64,000 nt of DNA from Pseudomonas sp. BBP2017 (GTDB taxonomy: Bacteria; Pseudomonadota; Gammaproteobacteria; Pseudomonadales; Pseudomonadaceae). The stretch is from NCBI RefSeq assembly GCF_003024385.1, contig NZ_PVZN01000009.1:121120-185119 (forward strand), read 5' to 3'. The notes beneath the pieces are model-generated. The model saw only the letters and a program-made list of their open reading frames with translations. It did no database searches and was not told the DNA's origin. This document shows positions 27,456-36,953 of the stretch, piece by piece. Every line of letters begins with the position of its first letter. The first letter of the stretch is position 1. The translations under genes and the position numbers were made by a program.

Positions 27456-28024
27456 GCCAGTTGCAGGTTTTACGCGCCAAAGACTACCCCCGCATGCCGT
27501 GGAAGAACGGTGGCGGCAGTACCGAAGAGATCACCCGTGATGCCGGCGAAGGCCTTGACGGTTTCGGCTGGCGCCTGTCGATTGCCGACATCGCCGGGTC
27601 GGGAGGTTTTTCCAGTTTCGCCGGTTATCAGCGGATCATCACCGTGCTTGAAGGCGAGGGCATGCGCTTGCAGGTCGATGGCCAGGCAACACGGCCGCTG
27701 TTGCCTTTCGATGCCTTTGCGTTCAGTGGCGAAAGCCAGGTCAGCTGCACCTTGCTCGGTGGTTCAATTCGCGATTTCAACCTGATCTACGCCCCCGAGC
27801 GTTACCGTGCGCGCCTGCAGTGGCTGGATGGCAGCCAGCGGGTGTTCAGCTCGGCCTCGACCCTGTTGCTGTTTGCCGCCGCTTCCCAGGTGGAAGTGAC
27901 ACTGGCCGGGCAGGGCGAGCATCAGCTCGGACGTTACGATTGCTTGCAGCTGCAAGATAACGCCAGCCTGCAGACTTTGAATGTGCAGGGCCGCTGCTGC
28001 CTGATCGAGCTGACGCCACACTGA
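27452..28024 (+). CDS. hutD: HutD family protein
   Basis: A 190-residue cupin-fold protein of the HutD family (MPWKNGGGSTEEI near residue 15 is diagnostic). In P. fluorescens HutD has been proposed to limit the upper level of hut expression; the mechanism is unclear. The ATG at 27452 overlaps the hutC stop (ATGA), so translation is coupled; the longer open frame upstream lies inside hutC. A hairpin 11 bp downstream closes this unit before hutU. Confidence 0.9.
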   Translation: MSQLQVLRAKDYPRMPWKNGGGSTEEITRDAGEGLDGFGWRLSIADIAGSGGFSSFAGYQRIITVLEGEGMRLQVDGQATRPLLPFDAFAFSGESQVSCTLLGGSIRDFNLIYAPERYRARLQWLDGSQRVFSSASTLLLFAAASQVEVTLAGQGEHQLGRYDCLQLQDNASLQTLNVQGRCCLIELTPH

Positions 28025-28035
28025 TTTTGTTATAC

Positions 28036-28061
28036 CTCGGCCGAGCACCTCGGCCGAGGTT
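28036..28061 (+). terminator. Hairpin after hutD
   Basis: Arms ACCTCGGCCGA and TCGGCCGAGGT (28036-28046 and 28051-28061) form an 11-bp stem with a 4-base loop. The following sequence is only weakly T-rich, so it may terminate poorly or act as an mRNA end-stabiliser. Confidence 0.6.
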
Positions 28062-28210
28062 ATTACCGATTGTCCCAATGTGGTGCAACGCCACTGGTCG
28101 GCTTCATTTCACCGTTTATCCCCTGAAATTTTTTTTCTGCTGATCAAAACCAGGTGCTGCGGGGCTCTAGCGTCTGCGTTTCAGCTTTGTAAGCGCTGGT
28201 CTGGAAGCGT

Positions 28211-28246
28211 TGGTATTTTGATTGCCTATGCTTGTACATACAAGTA
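28211..28246 (+). promoter_or_regulatory. Sigma-54 promoter of hutU with overlapping HutC operator
   Basis: TGGTATTTTGATTGC (28211-28225) has GG-N10-GC spacing and TTGC at -12. The predicted start site is near 28237. Exactly there lies CTTGTACATACAAG (28231-28244), perfect 6-bp arms around CA, matching the published P. putida hut operator pattern. A second half-like TTTGTATAAGC follows at 28255-28265. The rest of the 298-bp hutD-hutU gap contains no gene. Confidence 0.75.
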
Positions 28247-28322
28247 AAGATGTGTTTGTATAAGCACCATCACACACCCAATGCCTGGGTTGGTTTGGAC
28301 TGATCGCTTAGGAGCCATTTCC

Positions 28323-30002
28323 GTGACTGACAACAACTTCAAAAAATTCCGTGACGTCGAAATCCGCGCTGCACGCGGCAACAAGCTCACCGCCAAGAGC
28401 TGGTTGACTGAAGCGCCGCTGCGCATGCTGATGAACAACCTCGACCCGGAAGTCGCAGAAAACCCGAAAGAACTGGTGGTTTACGGTGGTATTGGCCGTG
28501 CCGCGCGTAACTGGGAGTGCTACGACAAGATCGTCGAGAGCCTGACCAACCTCAATGAAGACGAAACCCTGCTGGTGCAGTCGGGCAAGCCGGTCGGCGT
28601 GTTCAAGACCCACAGCAACGCCCCGCGCGTACTGATCGCCAACTCCAACCTGGTGCCGCACTGGGCCAACTGGGAGCATTTCAACGAACTGGATGCCAAG
28701 GGCCTGGCCATGTACGGCCAGATGACCGCCGGCAGCTGGATCTACATCGGCAGCCAGGGCATCGTTCAGGGCACCTACGAAACCTTCGTCGAGGCCGGCC
28801 GCCAGCACTACAACGGCAGCCTCAAGGGCAAGTGGGTACTGACCGCAGGCCTCGGTGGCATGGGCGGTGCCCAGCCGCTGGCGGCAACCCTGGCCGGCGC
28901 CTGCTCGCTGAACATCGAATGCCAGCAGAGCCGTATCGACTTCCGCCTGAGCAGCCGTTATGTCGACGAGCAAGCCAAGGACCTCGATGACGCCCTGGCC
29001 CGTATCGCCAAGTACACCGCCGAAGGCAAAGCCATCTCCATCGCCCTGCTGGGCAACGCCGCAGAAATTCTGCCTGAGCTGATCAAGCGTGGCGTGCGCC
29101 CTGACATGGTCACCGACCAGACCAGTGCCCACGACCCGCTCAACGGTTACCTGCCAGCCGGCTGGACCTGGGAGCAGTACCGCGACCGCGCGCAAACCGA
29201 GCCTGCGGCAGTGGTCAAAGCTGCCAAGCAATCCATGGCCGTACACGTCAAAGCCATGCTCGAGTTCCAGAAGCAGGGCGTGCCGACCTTCGACTATGGC
29301 AACAACATTCGTCAAATGGCCAAGGAAGAGGGCGTGAGCAATGCCTTTGACTTCCCGGGCTTCGTGCCGGCCTACATCCGTCCGCTGTTCTGCCGCGGTA
29401 TCGGCCCGTTCCGTTGGGCGGCGCTGTCGGGTAACGCCGAAGACATCTACAAGACCGACGCCAAGGTCAAGGAACTGATCCCGGACGACACGCATCTGCA
29501 CAACTGGCTGGACATGGCCCGCGAGCGCATCAGCTTCCAGGGCCTGCCGGCGCGTATCTGCTGGGTCGGTCTGGGCCTGCGCGCCAAGCTGGGCCTGGCG
29601 TTCAACGAAATGGTGCGCAGCGGTGAGCTGTCGGCACCGATCGTTATCGGCCGCGACCACCTGGATTCGGGCTCGGTCTCAAGCCCCAACCGCGAAACCG
29701 AATCGATGCGCGATGGCTCTGACGCTGTCTCCGACTGGCCGCTGCTCAACGCCCTGCTCAATACCGCCAGCGGCGCGACCTGGGTATCCCTGCACCATGG
29801 TGGTGGCGTCGGCATGGGCTTCTCGCAGCACTCGGGCATGGTCATCGTCTGTGACGGTACCGACGAGGCTGCCGAGCGTATCGCCCGCGTCCTGCACAAC
29901 GACCCGGCCACCGGTGTCATGCGTCACGCCGATGCCGGTTACCAGATCGCCATCGACTGCGCCAAAGAACAAGGCTTGAACCTGCCGATGATCACCGGCT
30001 GA
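28323..30002 (+). CDS. hutU: Urocanate hydratase
   Basis: A 559-residue NAD-dependent enzyme converting urocanate to 4-imidazolone-5-propionate, the second step of histidine catabolism. Family landmarks: [15 protein letters not shown], the NAD-binding [30 protein letters not shown], and [19 protein letters not shown] chose the GTG at 28323 because it has an AGGAG ribosome-binding site 8 bp upstream and gives the known N-terminus (MTDNN). The ATG at 28281 has none and would start just downstream of the operator. It is the first gene of hutU-H-T-I-G. Confidence 0.95.
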   Translation: MTDNNFKKFRDVEIRAARGNKLTAKSWLTEAPLRMLMNNLDPEVAENPKELVVYGGIGRAARNWECYDKIVESLTNLNEDETLLVQSGKPVGVFKTHSNAPRVLIANSNLVPHWANWEHFNELDAKGLAMYGQMTAGSWIYIGSQGIVQGTYETFVEAGRQHYNGSLKGKWVLTAGLGGMGGAQPLAATLAGACSLNIECQQSRIDFRLSSRYVDEQAKDLDDALARIAKYTAEGKAISIALLGNAAEILPELIKRGVRPDMVTDQTSAHDPLNGYLPAGWTWEQYRDRAQTEPAAVVKAAKQSMAVHVKAMLEFQKQGVPTFDYGNNIRQMAKEEGVSNAFDFPGFVPAYIRPLFCRGIGPFRWAALSGNAEDIYKTDAKVKELIPDDTHLHNWLDMARERISFQGLPARICWVGLGLRAKLGLAFNEMVRSGELSAPIVIGRDHLDSGSVSSPNRETESMRDGSDAVSDWPLLNALLNTASGATWVSLHHGGGVGMGFSQHSGMVIVCDGTDEAAERIARVLHNDPATGVMRHADAGYQIAIDCAKEQGLNLPMITG

Positions 30003-30035
30003 TCTGCGGTAAATGGTTGATACTGATATCTATGC

Positions 30036-30049
30036 AGGCGTATACGCCT
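30036..30049. repeat. Perfect 14-bp palindrome between hutU and hutH
   Basis: AGGCGTATACGCCT is an exact palindrome in the 67-bp gap, about 21 bp before the hutH start. It does not match the REP core or the TTGTA..TACAA hut operator. It could be a small hairpin that shapes translation, or a protein site. Confidence 0.5.
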
Positions 30050-30069
30050 CACGAGTACGGAGCATTAAC

Positions 30070-31602
30070 GTGACTGAATTGACCCTCAAGCCCGGCACCC
30101 TGACCCTGGCTCAGCTGCGTGCGATCTACCAGCAGCCAGTAAAGCTCAAGCTGGATGCCAGCGCCGATCAGCAGATTGACGACAGCGTCGCTTGTGTCGA
30201 GCAGATCCTGGCGGAAAACCGCACTGCCTATGGCATCAACACCGGTTTCGGCCTGCTGGCTTCGACCCGCATCGCCAGCCATGACCTGGAAAACCTGCAG
30301 CGCTCGCTGGTGCTGTCCCACGCCGCCGGCGTTGGCCAGCCTATCGATGATGCTCTGGTACGGCTGATCATGGTGCTCAAGGTCAACAGCCTGAGCCGTG
30401 GCTTCTCCGGCATTCGCCGCAAGGTGATCGACGCACTGATCGCGTTGATCAACGCCGAGGTCTACCCGCACATCCCGCTCAAAGGTTCGGTGGGCGCTTC
30501 CGGCGACCTGGCACCGCTGGCGCACATGTCGCTGGTACTGCTTGGTGAAGGTAAAGCTCGCTACAACGGCCAATGGCTGTCGGCCACCGAAGCGCTGGCA
30601 GTTGCCGGTCTTGAACCGCTGACCCTGGCGGCCAAGGAGGGGCTGGCGCTGCTCAATGGCACCCAGGCTTCCACCGCCTATGCCCTGCGCGGTCTGTTCG
30701 AAGGCGAGGATCTGTACGCCGCAGCGACATCGATCGGTGCCTTGACGGTCGAAGCGGTGCTGGGTTCGCGCTCGCCGTTCGACGCCCGCATCCATGCCGC
30801 CCGTGGTCAGCGCGGCCAGATCGATGCCGCCGCCTGTTACCGCGACTTGCTCGGTGACGGCAGCGAAGTCTCGGCCTCCCACGAAAACTGCGGCAAGGTC
30901 CAGGACCCGTACTCGCTGCGCTGCCAGCCACAGGTCATGGGCGCCTGCCTGACCCAGTTCCGTCAAGCTGCCGAGGTGCTGGTGATCGAAGCCAACGCCG
31001 TGTCCGACAACCCGCTGGTGTTCGCTAACGAAGGTGACGTGATCTCCGGTGGTAACTTCCACGCTGAACCCGTGGCCATGGCCGCTGACAACATGGCCCT
31101 GGCCATCGCCGAGATCGGCTCGCTGAGCGAACGCCGTATCTCGCTGATGATGGACAAGCACATGTCTCAGTTGCCGCCGTTCCTGGTGGCTAACGGCGGG
31201 GTCAACTCCGGCTTCATGATCGCCCAGGTGACCGCGGCCGCGCTGGCCAGCGAGAACAAGGCGCTGGCGCATCCGCACAGCGTCGACAGCCTGCCGACCT
31301 CGGCCAACCAGGAAGACCACGTGTCGATGGCTCCGGCTGCCGGCAAGCGTCTGTGGGAAATGGCTGAAAACACCCGCGGTGTGCTTGCCGTGGAGTGGCT
31401 GGCTGCAGCCCAGGGCCTGGACCTGCGCGAAGGCCTGAAAACCTCGCCGAAGCTGGAGCAGGCGCGGCAGACCCTGCGTGGCAAGGTCGCCTTCTACGAG
31501 AAGGACCGTTTCTTCGCGCCGGACATCGAGGCGGCCATCGCCCTGCTGGCCGAAGGCTCGCTGACCACCCTGCTGCCGGCCAAGGTCCTGCCTAGCCTGT
31601 AA
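30070..31602 (+). CDS. hutH: Histidine ammonia-lyase
   Basis: 510 residues; removes ammonia from histidine to give urocanate. The MIO cofactor forms from Ala-Ser-Gly in [14 protein letters not shown] (Ser144 counting the start). Other active-site segments are YGINTGFG (residues 54-61), [10 protein letters not shown] and NPLVF. The GTG at 30070 gives the exact P. putida N-terminus ([12 protein letters not shown]) and has a CGGAG ribosome-binding site. The ATG at 30013 would add 19 residues across the palindrome. It is followed by a REP-like element and then the histidine permease gene. Confidence 0.96.
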   Translation: MTELTLKPGTLTLAQLRAIYQQPVKLKLDASADQQIDDSVACVEQILAENRTAYGINTGFGLLASTRIASHDLENLQRSLVLSHAAGVGQPIDDALVRLIMVLKVNSLSRGFSGIRRKVIDALIALINAEVYPHIPLKGSVGASGDLAPLAHMSLVLLGEGKARYNGQWLSATEALAVAGLEPLTLAAKEGLALLNGTQASTAYALRGLFEGEDLYAAATSIGALTVEAVLGSRSPFDARIHAARGQRGQIDAAACYRDLLGDGSEVSASHENCGKVQDPYSLRCQPQVMGACLTQFRQAAEVLVIEANAVSDNPLVFANEGDVISGGNFHAEPVAMAADNMALAIAEIGSLSERRISLMMDKHMSQLPPFLVANGGVNSGFMIAQVTAAALASENKALAHPHSVDSLPTSANQEDHVSMAPAAGKRLWEMAENTRGVLAVEWLAAAQGLDLREGLKTSPKLEQARQTLRGKVAFYEKDRFFAPDIEAAIALLAEGSLTTLLPAKVLPSL

Positions 31603-31627
31603 TGCCTCTGGGGTCGTTGCGTTATTC

Positions 31628-31662
31628 ATCGCGGGGTAAGCCGCTCCCACTGTGGGAGCGGC
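31628..31662. repeat. Degenerate REP between hutH and hutT
   Basis: ATCGCGGGGTAAG followed by the 23-bp inverted repeat GCCGCTCCCAC-T-GTGGGAGCGGC (31640-31662). The core deviates from the other copies (TAAGCC for CAAGCCC). Being inside the operon, it could lower or stabilise downstream hutTIG mRNA relative to hutUH. Confidence 0.8.
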
Positions 31663-31745
31663 GGTGCGGCGACCCGACTTGCCCCCCCGATGTTCGACAA
31701 ACGGCCCGACCATCCTCACGACCAGAACAAAAATAAGGACGTGAC

Positions 31746-33155
31746 ATGCAAGAAGCTCAAGGTCTCAAGCGCGGGCTGACCGCGCGACACATTCGTTTTA
31801 TGGCACTAGGCTCGGCAATCGGTACCGGGTTGTTCTATGGCTCTGCTTCGGCGATCCAGATGGCCGGCCCCGCCGTGTTGCTGGCCTACCTGATCGGCGG
31901 CGCGGCGGTGTTCATGGTTATGCGCGCACTGGGTGAGATGGCCGTGCACAACCCGGTCTCCGGCTCGTTCGGCAGCTATGCCACTACCTATCTGGGACCG
32001 ATGTCGGGTTTCATCCTGGGCTGGACCTATGCCTTTGAAATGATCATCGTCTGTATCGCCGACGTGACCGCTTTCGGCATTTATATGGGCTTTTGGTTTC
32101 CCGAAGTTGCCCGTTGGATCTGGGTGCTGGGGATCGTCTTCCTCATTGGCGGCCTGAACCTGTGTAACGTCAAAGTCTTCGGCGAGATGGAATTCTGGCT
32201 GTCGCTGCTCAAGGTCGGTGCCATTGTCGCGATGATCCTGGGCGGCTTCGGCATCATGATTTTCGGCCTGAACAACGCCAGTGCCGGCAACACCGTGGGT
32301 ATCAGCAACCTGTTCGACCATGGCGGCTTCATGCCCAATGGCATAGGCGGTCTGATCGCTTCCTTCGCCGTGGTGATGTTTGCCTTTGGTGGTATCGAAA
32401 TCATCGGCATCACCGCCGGTGAGGCCAAGGACCCGCAGCGCGTGCTGCCCAAGGCGATCAACGCGGTACCGATACGTATCCTGCTGTTCTATGTCCTGAC
32501 CCTGTTCGTGCTGATGTGCCTGTACCCATGGCCGCAGATCGGCAGCCAAGGCAGCCCGTTCGTGCAGATCTTCAGTAACCTCGGGATCGGCTCGGCGGCG
32601 ACTGTGTTGAACATCGTGGTGATCTCGGCGGCAGTGTCGGCAATCAACAGCGATATCTTTGGTGCCGGCCGCATGATGTACGGCCTGGCCCAGCAGGGGC
32701 ATGCGCCCAAGGGCTTCGCGAAAATCTCCCGTCACGGTGTGCCGTGGATGACCGTGCTGGTCATGGGTGCGGCCTTGCTCGGTGGCGTGGTGCTCAACTA
32801 CCTGATTCCGGAAAACGTGTTCCTGCTGATTGCCTCGATCGCTACCTTTGCGACCGTCTGGGTCTGGCTGATGATCCTGGTGACCCAGGTTGCCATGCGC
32901 CGCAGCATGAGCCGTGAAGAAGTCGCCGAGCTGAAGTTCCCGGTGCCGTTCTGGCCGTACGGTCCGGCAGCGGCAATTGCCTTCATGCTGTTCGTGTTCG
33001 GCGTGCTCGGTTACTTCCCTGATACTCAGGCAGCGCTGCTGGTCGGCGTGGTCTGGGTGCTGTTCCTGGTCGCCTCGTACCTGCTGTGGTGCAGGCCACG
33101 GGCAGCCAAGGGCGAAGCGCCGCTGGCCCAGGATCCGTCCCAACTTCACCGCTAG
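31746..33155 (+). CDS. hutT: Histidine permease, amino acid transporter (AAT) family
   Basis: A 469-residue APC-superfamily transporter with about 12 transmembrane helices. The N-terminal AAT signature is [31 protein letters not shown], with [17 protein letters not shown] in TM3. Its place between hutH and hutI makes histidine (or urocanate) the likely substrate; by sequence alone it could also be called ProY. The ATG at 31746 follows an AAGGAC ribosome-binding site. Confidence 0.9.
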   Translation: MQEAQGLKRGLTARHIRFMALGSAIGTGLFYGSASAIQMAGPAVLLAYLIGGAAVFMVMRALGEMAVHNPVSGSFGSYATTYLGPMSGFILGWTYAFEMIIVCIADVTAFGIYMGFWFPEVARWIWVLGIVFLIGGLNLCNVKVFGEMEFWLSLLKVGAIVAMILGGFGIMIFGLNNASAGNTVGISNLFDHGGFMPNGIGGLIASFAVVMFAFGGIEIIGITAGEAKDPQRVLPKAINAVPIRILLFYVLTLFVLMCLYPWPQIGSQGSPFVQIFSNLGIGSAATVLNIVVISAAVSAINSDIFGAGRMMYGLAQQGHAPKGFAKISRHGVPWMTVLVMGAALLGGVVLNYLIPENVFLLIASIATFATVWVWLMILVTQVAMRRSMSREEVAELKFPVPFWPYGPAAAIAFMLFVFGVLGYFPDTQAALLVGVVWVLFLVASYLLWCRPRAAKGEAPLAQDPSQLHR

Positions 33156-33170
33156 AAACGGAGACATTGC

Positions 33171-34376
33171 ATGAGAACCCTCTGGCAGCACTGCCATGTG
33201 GCGAGCATGGCCCAAGGCGCTTACTCGATTATCGAGGACGCGGCGATCATCACCAGCGCCGGCCACATCGAGTGGATCGGCCCGCGCCAGTCGCTGCCGG
33301 CGCTGAACGCTGACAGAAGCGTGGACCTGGGCGGCGCCTGGGTCACTCCGGGGCTGGTCGATTGCCATACTCACGCGGTGTTCGGTGGCAATCGCAGCGG
33401 CGAGTTCGAGCAGCGCCTGCAAGGGGTCAGCTATGCCGAAATCGCCGCACAGGGTGGTGGCATTGCCAGCACCGTGCGGGCGACCCGGGCGGCCAGCGAA
33501 GATGAACTGTTCAGCAGTGCTCGCCAGCGGGTCCAGGCGTTGATGCGTGATGGCGTCACCACCCTGGAGATCAAGTCCGGCTACGGTCTGGACCTTGCCA
33601 GCGAGCGCAAGCTGCTCAAAGTCATTCGCCGCCTCGGTGAAGAGCTGCCGCTGACCGTGCGCAGTACCTGCCTTGCTGCCCATGCTTTGCCGCCGGAGTA
33701 CAAGGATCGGGCTGACGACTACATCAGCCATATCTGCGAGGTGATGCTCCCGGCCTTGGCGGCCGAGGGGCTGGTCGATGCCGTGGATGCATTCTGCGAA
33801 TACCTGGCGTTCTCCCCGGATCAGGTCGAGCGGGTGTTCATCAAGGCCCGCGAACTGGGCCTGCCGATCAAGCTGCATGCCGAGCAACTGTCGTCTCTGG
33901 CAGGCTCCAGCCTGGCTGCGCGCTACCAGGCACTGTCGGCTGATCACCTGGAGTTCATGACCGAGGACGATGCCATTGCCATGGCCGCGGCCGGCACCGT
34001 GGCGGTGCTGTTGCCCGGTGCGTTTTACTTTTTGCGCGAGACCCAACTGCCACCGATGGATGCCTTGCGCAAACACGGGGTGAAGATTGCCATCGCCACC
34101 GACCTGAACCCCGGCACTTCGCCGGCGCTGTCGCTACGGCTGATGCTGAACATGGCCTGTACCCTGTTCCGCATGACCCCGGAAGAGGCTCTGGCAGGCG
34201 TCACCACGCATGCCGCCACGGCGTTGGGACTGGGCCACAGTCATGGCTCGCTGGAAGTCGGTAAAGTGGCGGACTTTGTTGCCTGGCAGATCGAGCGCCC
34301 GGCCGACCTATGCTATTGGCTGGGCGGCGACCTGCCTAAGCGGGTGGTACGTCTGGGCCGCGAAATTTTCAATTGA
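33171..34376 (+). CDS. hutI: Imidazolonepropionase
   Basis: A 401-residue metal-dependent amidohydrolase that opens imidazolone propionate to N-formimino-glutamate, the substrate of HutF. Metal ligands: HxH in [19 protein letters not shown], the His in KLHAEQLS, the SADHLEFM segment and the catalytic Asp in [10 protein letters not shown]. It starts 15 bp after hutT and ends 10 bp before hutG. Confidence 0.95.
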   Translation: MRTLWQHCHVASMAQGAYSIIEDAAIITSAGHIEWIGPRQSLPALNADRSVDLGGAWVTPGLVDCHTHAVFGGNRSGEFEQRLQGVSYAEIAAQGGGIASTVRATRAASEDELFSSARQRVQALMRDGVTTLEIKSGYGLDLASERKLLKVIRRLGEELPLTVRSTCLAAHALPPEYKDRADDYISHICEVMLPALAAEGLVDAVDAFCEYLAFSPDQVERVFIKARELGLPIKLHAEQLSSLAGSSLAARYQALSADHLEFMTEDDAIAMAAAGTVAVLLPGAFYFLRETQLPPMDALRKHGVKIAIATDLNPGTSPALSLRLMLNMACTLFRMTPEEALAGVTTHAATALGLGHSHGSLEVGKVADFVAWQIERPADLCYWLGGDLPKRVVRLGREIFN

Positions 34377-34386
34377 AGGAGGGCCT

Positions 34387-35190
34387 ATGGACAAGGTACT
34401 GAGTTTTCACCAAGGCAGCCTGCCGCTGCTGATCAGCATGCCTCACGCTGGCCTGCGTTTGACGCCAGTGGTCAAGGCCGGGCTGGTAGCGCAGGCGCAA
34501 AGCTTGCCGGATACCGACTGGCATATTCCGCAGCTTTACGATTTTTCCCGTGAGCTGGGGGCCAGCGTGGTGGCCGCCGAGTACTCACGCTTCGTCATTG
34601 ACCTGAACCGTCCAGATGACGACAAACCATTGTATGCCGGTGCTACCACTGGCCTGTACCCGGCTACCTTGTTCGAGGGCGAGCCGTTGTTCCAGGCTGG
34701 CAAGGAGCCGTCGGCAGAAGAGCGGGCGGAGTACCTGGAGGGTATCTGGCGCCCTTATCACGACACGATTCGTCGTGAGCTGGCGCGCTTACGCGAGCAG
34801 TTTGGCTACGCACTGCTATGGGATGCCCACTCGATCCGGTCGCATATCCCGCATCTGTTCGAAGGCAAGCTGCCGGACTTCAACCTGGGCACCTTCAATG
34901 GCGCCAGTTGCGATCCGCAACTGGCCGAACGCCTGCAGGGTGCCTGCGCCGAGGCCGGGCAGTACAGCCATGTGCTCAATGGCCGCTTCAAGGGCGGGCA
35001 TATCACCCGTCACTATGGCGATCCGGCCAACAATATCCATGCAGTGCAGCTGGAGCTGGCGCAGAGTACCTATATGGAAGAGGTCGAGCCGTTCAGCTAT
35101 CGCGAGGATCTGGCGCAGCCGACCCAAGTGGTGTTGAAGAAATTGCTGGAGACAGTGTTGGCGTGGGGGCAGGAGCACTACTCGCGCTGA
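34387..35190 (+). CDS. hutG: N-formylglutamate deformylase
   Basis: A 267-residue enzyme that removes formate from N-formyl-glutamate, the last step of this histidine pathway. N-formylglutamate amidohydrolase motifs: LLISMPHAGLRL, RFVIDLNRPDDD, LLWDAHSIRS and GRFKGGHITRHYGDP, with the His/Asp metal site apparent. The ATG at 34387 is preceded by GGAGGG, 6 bp upstream; the longer frame from 34210 lies inside hutI. This is the last gene of the hut operon; a truncated REP follows 5 bp after. Confidence 0.94.
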   Translation: MDKVLSFHQGSLPLLISMPHAGLRLTPVVKAGLVAQAQSLPDTDWHIPQLYDFSRELGASVVAAEYSRFVIDLNRPDDDKPLYAGATTGLYPATLFEGEPLFQAGKEPSAEERAEYLEGIWRPYHDTIRRELARLREQFGYALLWDAHSIRSHIPHLFEGKLPDFNLGTFNGASCDPQLAERLQGACAEAGQYSHVLNGRFKGGHITRHYGDPANNIHAVQLELAQSTYMEEVEPFSYREDLAQPTQVVLKKLLETVLAWGQEHYSR

Positions 35191-35194
35191 AGCT

Positions 35195-35207
35195 ATCGCG
35201 GGGCAAG
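35195..35207. repeat. Truncated REP remnant
   Basis: ATCGCGGGGCAAG is the first 13 bases of the REP unit, after which the match stops abruptly. It is a decayed or deleted copy, just after hutG. Confidence 0.6.
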
Positions 35208-35286
35208 ATCAACACAGGTACATGCTCAAAGCGCAATTCAGGTTTATGATGCCCAACGGCAGAATAATTCCCACACGGAGTGCGTA

Positions 35287-36258
35287 ATGCAGACCTTGTA
35301 CCCGCAGATCAAACCCTACGCCCGGCACGATCTGGCCGTGGAAGCACCGCATGTGCTGTACGTCGACGAGAGCGGTTCGCCGGAAGGTCTGCCGGTGCTG
35401 TTCATCCATGGTGGTCCGGGCGCTGGCTGTGATGCCCAGAGCCGTTGCTACTTTGATCCCAACCTGTACCGGATCATCACCTTCGATCAGCGCGGCTGCG
35501 GTCGCTCGACCCCGCATGCCAGCCTGGAAAACAACACCACCTGGCATCTGATCGAAGACATGGAGCGCATCCGCAAGCACTTGGGGATCGAAAAATGGGT
35601 GCTGTTCGGCGGCTCCTGGGGCTCGACCCTGGCCCTGGCTTATGCCCAGACCCACCCCGAGCGCGTTCACGGCCTGATCCTGCGCGGCATCTTTCTGTGC
35701 CGCCCGCAAGAAATCGAGTGGTTCTATCAGGCCGGCGCCAGCCGTCTGTTCCCGGACTACTGGCAGGATTACATCGCGCCAATCCCGGCGGAAGAACGCA
35801 GTGACCTGGTCAAGGCCTTCCACAAGCGCCTGACCGGCAACGACCAGATTGCCCAGATGCATGCGGCCAAGGCCTGGTCCACCTGGGAAGGGCGCACTGC
35901 AACCCTGCGGCCCAACCCGCTGGTGGTCGATCGCTTTTCCGAGCCGCAGCGCGCGCTGTCGATCGCCCGTATCGAATGTCACTACTTCACCAACAATGCC
36001 TTCCTCGAACCGGACCAACTGATCCGCGACATGCCGAAGATCGCCCATCTGCCGGCGGTCATCGTGCATGGCCGCTACGATGTGATCTGCCCGCTGGATA
36101 ACGCCTGGGAGCTGCACCAGGCCTGGCCGAACAGTGAGCTGAAGGTGATCCGCGACGCCGGTCACGCTGCTTCCGAGCCGGGTATCACCGATGCCCTGGT
36201 GCGTGCTGCCGACCAGATGGCCCGGCGCCTGCTCGACCTGCCCTTGGAAGAGGCATGA
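35287..36258 (+). CDS. pip: Prolyl iminopeptidase
   Basis: A 323-residue alpha/beta-hydrolase of the S33 family that releases N-terminal proline. Oxyanion segment [11 protein letters not shown], nucleophile serine in [14 protein letters not shown], Asp in [10 protein letters not shown] and His in [10 protein letters not shown]. The segment between the core halves ([17 protein letters not shown]) is typical of Pip. It overlaps dtd by 4 bp. Confidence 0.95.
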   Translation: MQTLYPQIKPYARHDLAVEAPHVLYVDESGSPEGLPVLFIHGGPGAGCDAQSRCYFDPNLYRIITFDQRGCGRSTPHASLENNTTWHLIEDMERIRKHLGIEKWVLFGGSWGSTLALAYAQTHPERVHGLILRGIFLCRPQEIEWFYQAGASRLFPDYWQDYIAPIPAEERSDLVKAFHKRLTGNDQIAQMHAAKAWSTWEGRTATLRPNPLVVDRFSEPQRALSIARIECHYFTNNAFLEPDQLIRDMPKIAHLPAVIVHGRYDVICPLDNAWELHQAWPNSELKVIRDAGHAASEPGITDALVRAADQMARRLLDLPLEEA

Positions 36259-36692
36259 AGGGGCTGCTGCAACGTGTGCGTGGCGCACGGGTAGATGTCG
36301 AGGGCAAAACGGTAGGGGCAATTGACCAGGGGCTGTTGGTTCTGGTTGCGGTGGAGCCCGGTGATAGCCGGGCGCATGCCGACAAATTGCTGCACAAACT
36401 GCTCAACTACCGGGTGTTCAGCGATCCCCAGGGCAAGATGAACCTGTCGCTCAAGGATATTGGCGGTGGCCTGCTGCTGGTGTCGCAGTTCACCCTGGCC
36501 GCCGACACCCAGAGCGGCCTGCGCCCGAGCTTTTCCACCGCAGCGCCGCCAGCCCTCGGTGCTGAGCTGTTCGACTATTTGCTGGCCCAGGCCCAGACGC
36601 TACATGGCACGGTTGCCAGTGGTCAGTTCGGGGCTGACATGCAGGTGCACTTGATCAATGATGGCCCCGTAACATTTATGTTACAAATCTGA
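36255..36692 (+). CDS. dtd: D-aminoacyl-tRNA deacylase
   Basis: A 145-residue dimeric editing enzyme that hydrolyses D-aminoacyl-tRNAs, preventing D-amino acid toxicity. Two signature motifs: [11 protein letters not shown] near residue 75 and [11 protein letters not shown] at the C-terminus (the cross-subunit GP motif). It overlaps pip and is closed by a terminator 7 bp after the stop. The last codons (GTA ACA TTT ATG TTA C) form a 16-bp palindrome using a rare TTA leucine codon. Confidence 0.95.
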   Translation: MKGLLQRVRGARVDVEGKTVGAIDQGLLVLVAVEPGDSRAHADKLLHKLLNYRVFSDPQGKMNLSLKDIGGGLLLVSQFTLAADTQSGLRPSFSTAAPPALGAELFDYLLAQAQTLHGTVASGQFGADMQVHLINDGPVTFMLQI

Positions 36693-36698
36693 CAGCAA

Positions 36699-36731
36699 AA
36701 AACCCCTGTTTGCAGGAAAACAAGGGGTTTT
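36699..36731 (+). terminator. Terminator after dtd
   Basis: AAAACCCCT (36699-36707) pairs with AGGGGTTTT (36723-36731) around a 15-base loop, ending in T's. It closes the pip-dtd unit. The 222 bp between it and opgG hold the opgGH promoter, for which I see no clear match. Confidence 0.8.
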
Positions 36732-36953
36732 GTAGCATAAATAGTTTGTTCGGCCTGATGCGTTGTAACGCCGCCTGCTGGATAATCGCGCGCTATGTGG
36801 ACCTGCGTTCGTGGGTTCGTTTTACTCTGACTTGAGACTGTCCGGAACCGTTTGGGGAATCATTGCGCCCTTTCGGAGTCCGAACAGTGCTCGCCAACCT
36901 GGCATATGTCGCTGGCCGTTGGTTTTTTGATCTGTTTTCGGCGAGGGTTGCTC

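Noticed and set aside
31806..34076. A 756-codon minus-strand frame crossing hutT and hutI
   Set aside because: It spans two real genes and their junction and is rich in His, Gln and Asp as expected for the complement of membrane-protein codons; no family features.
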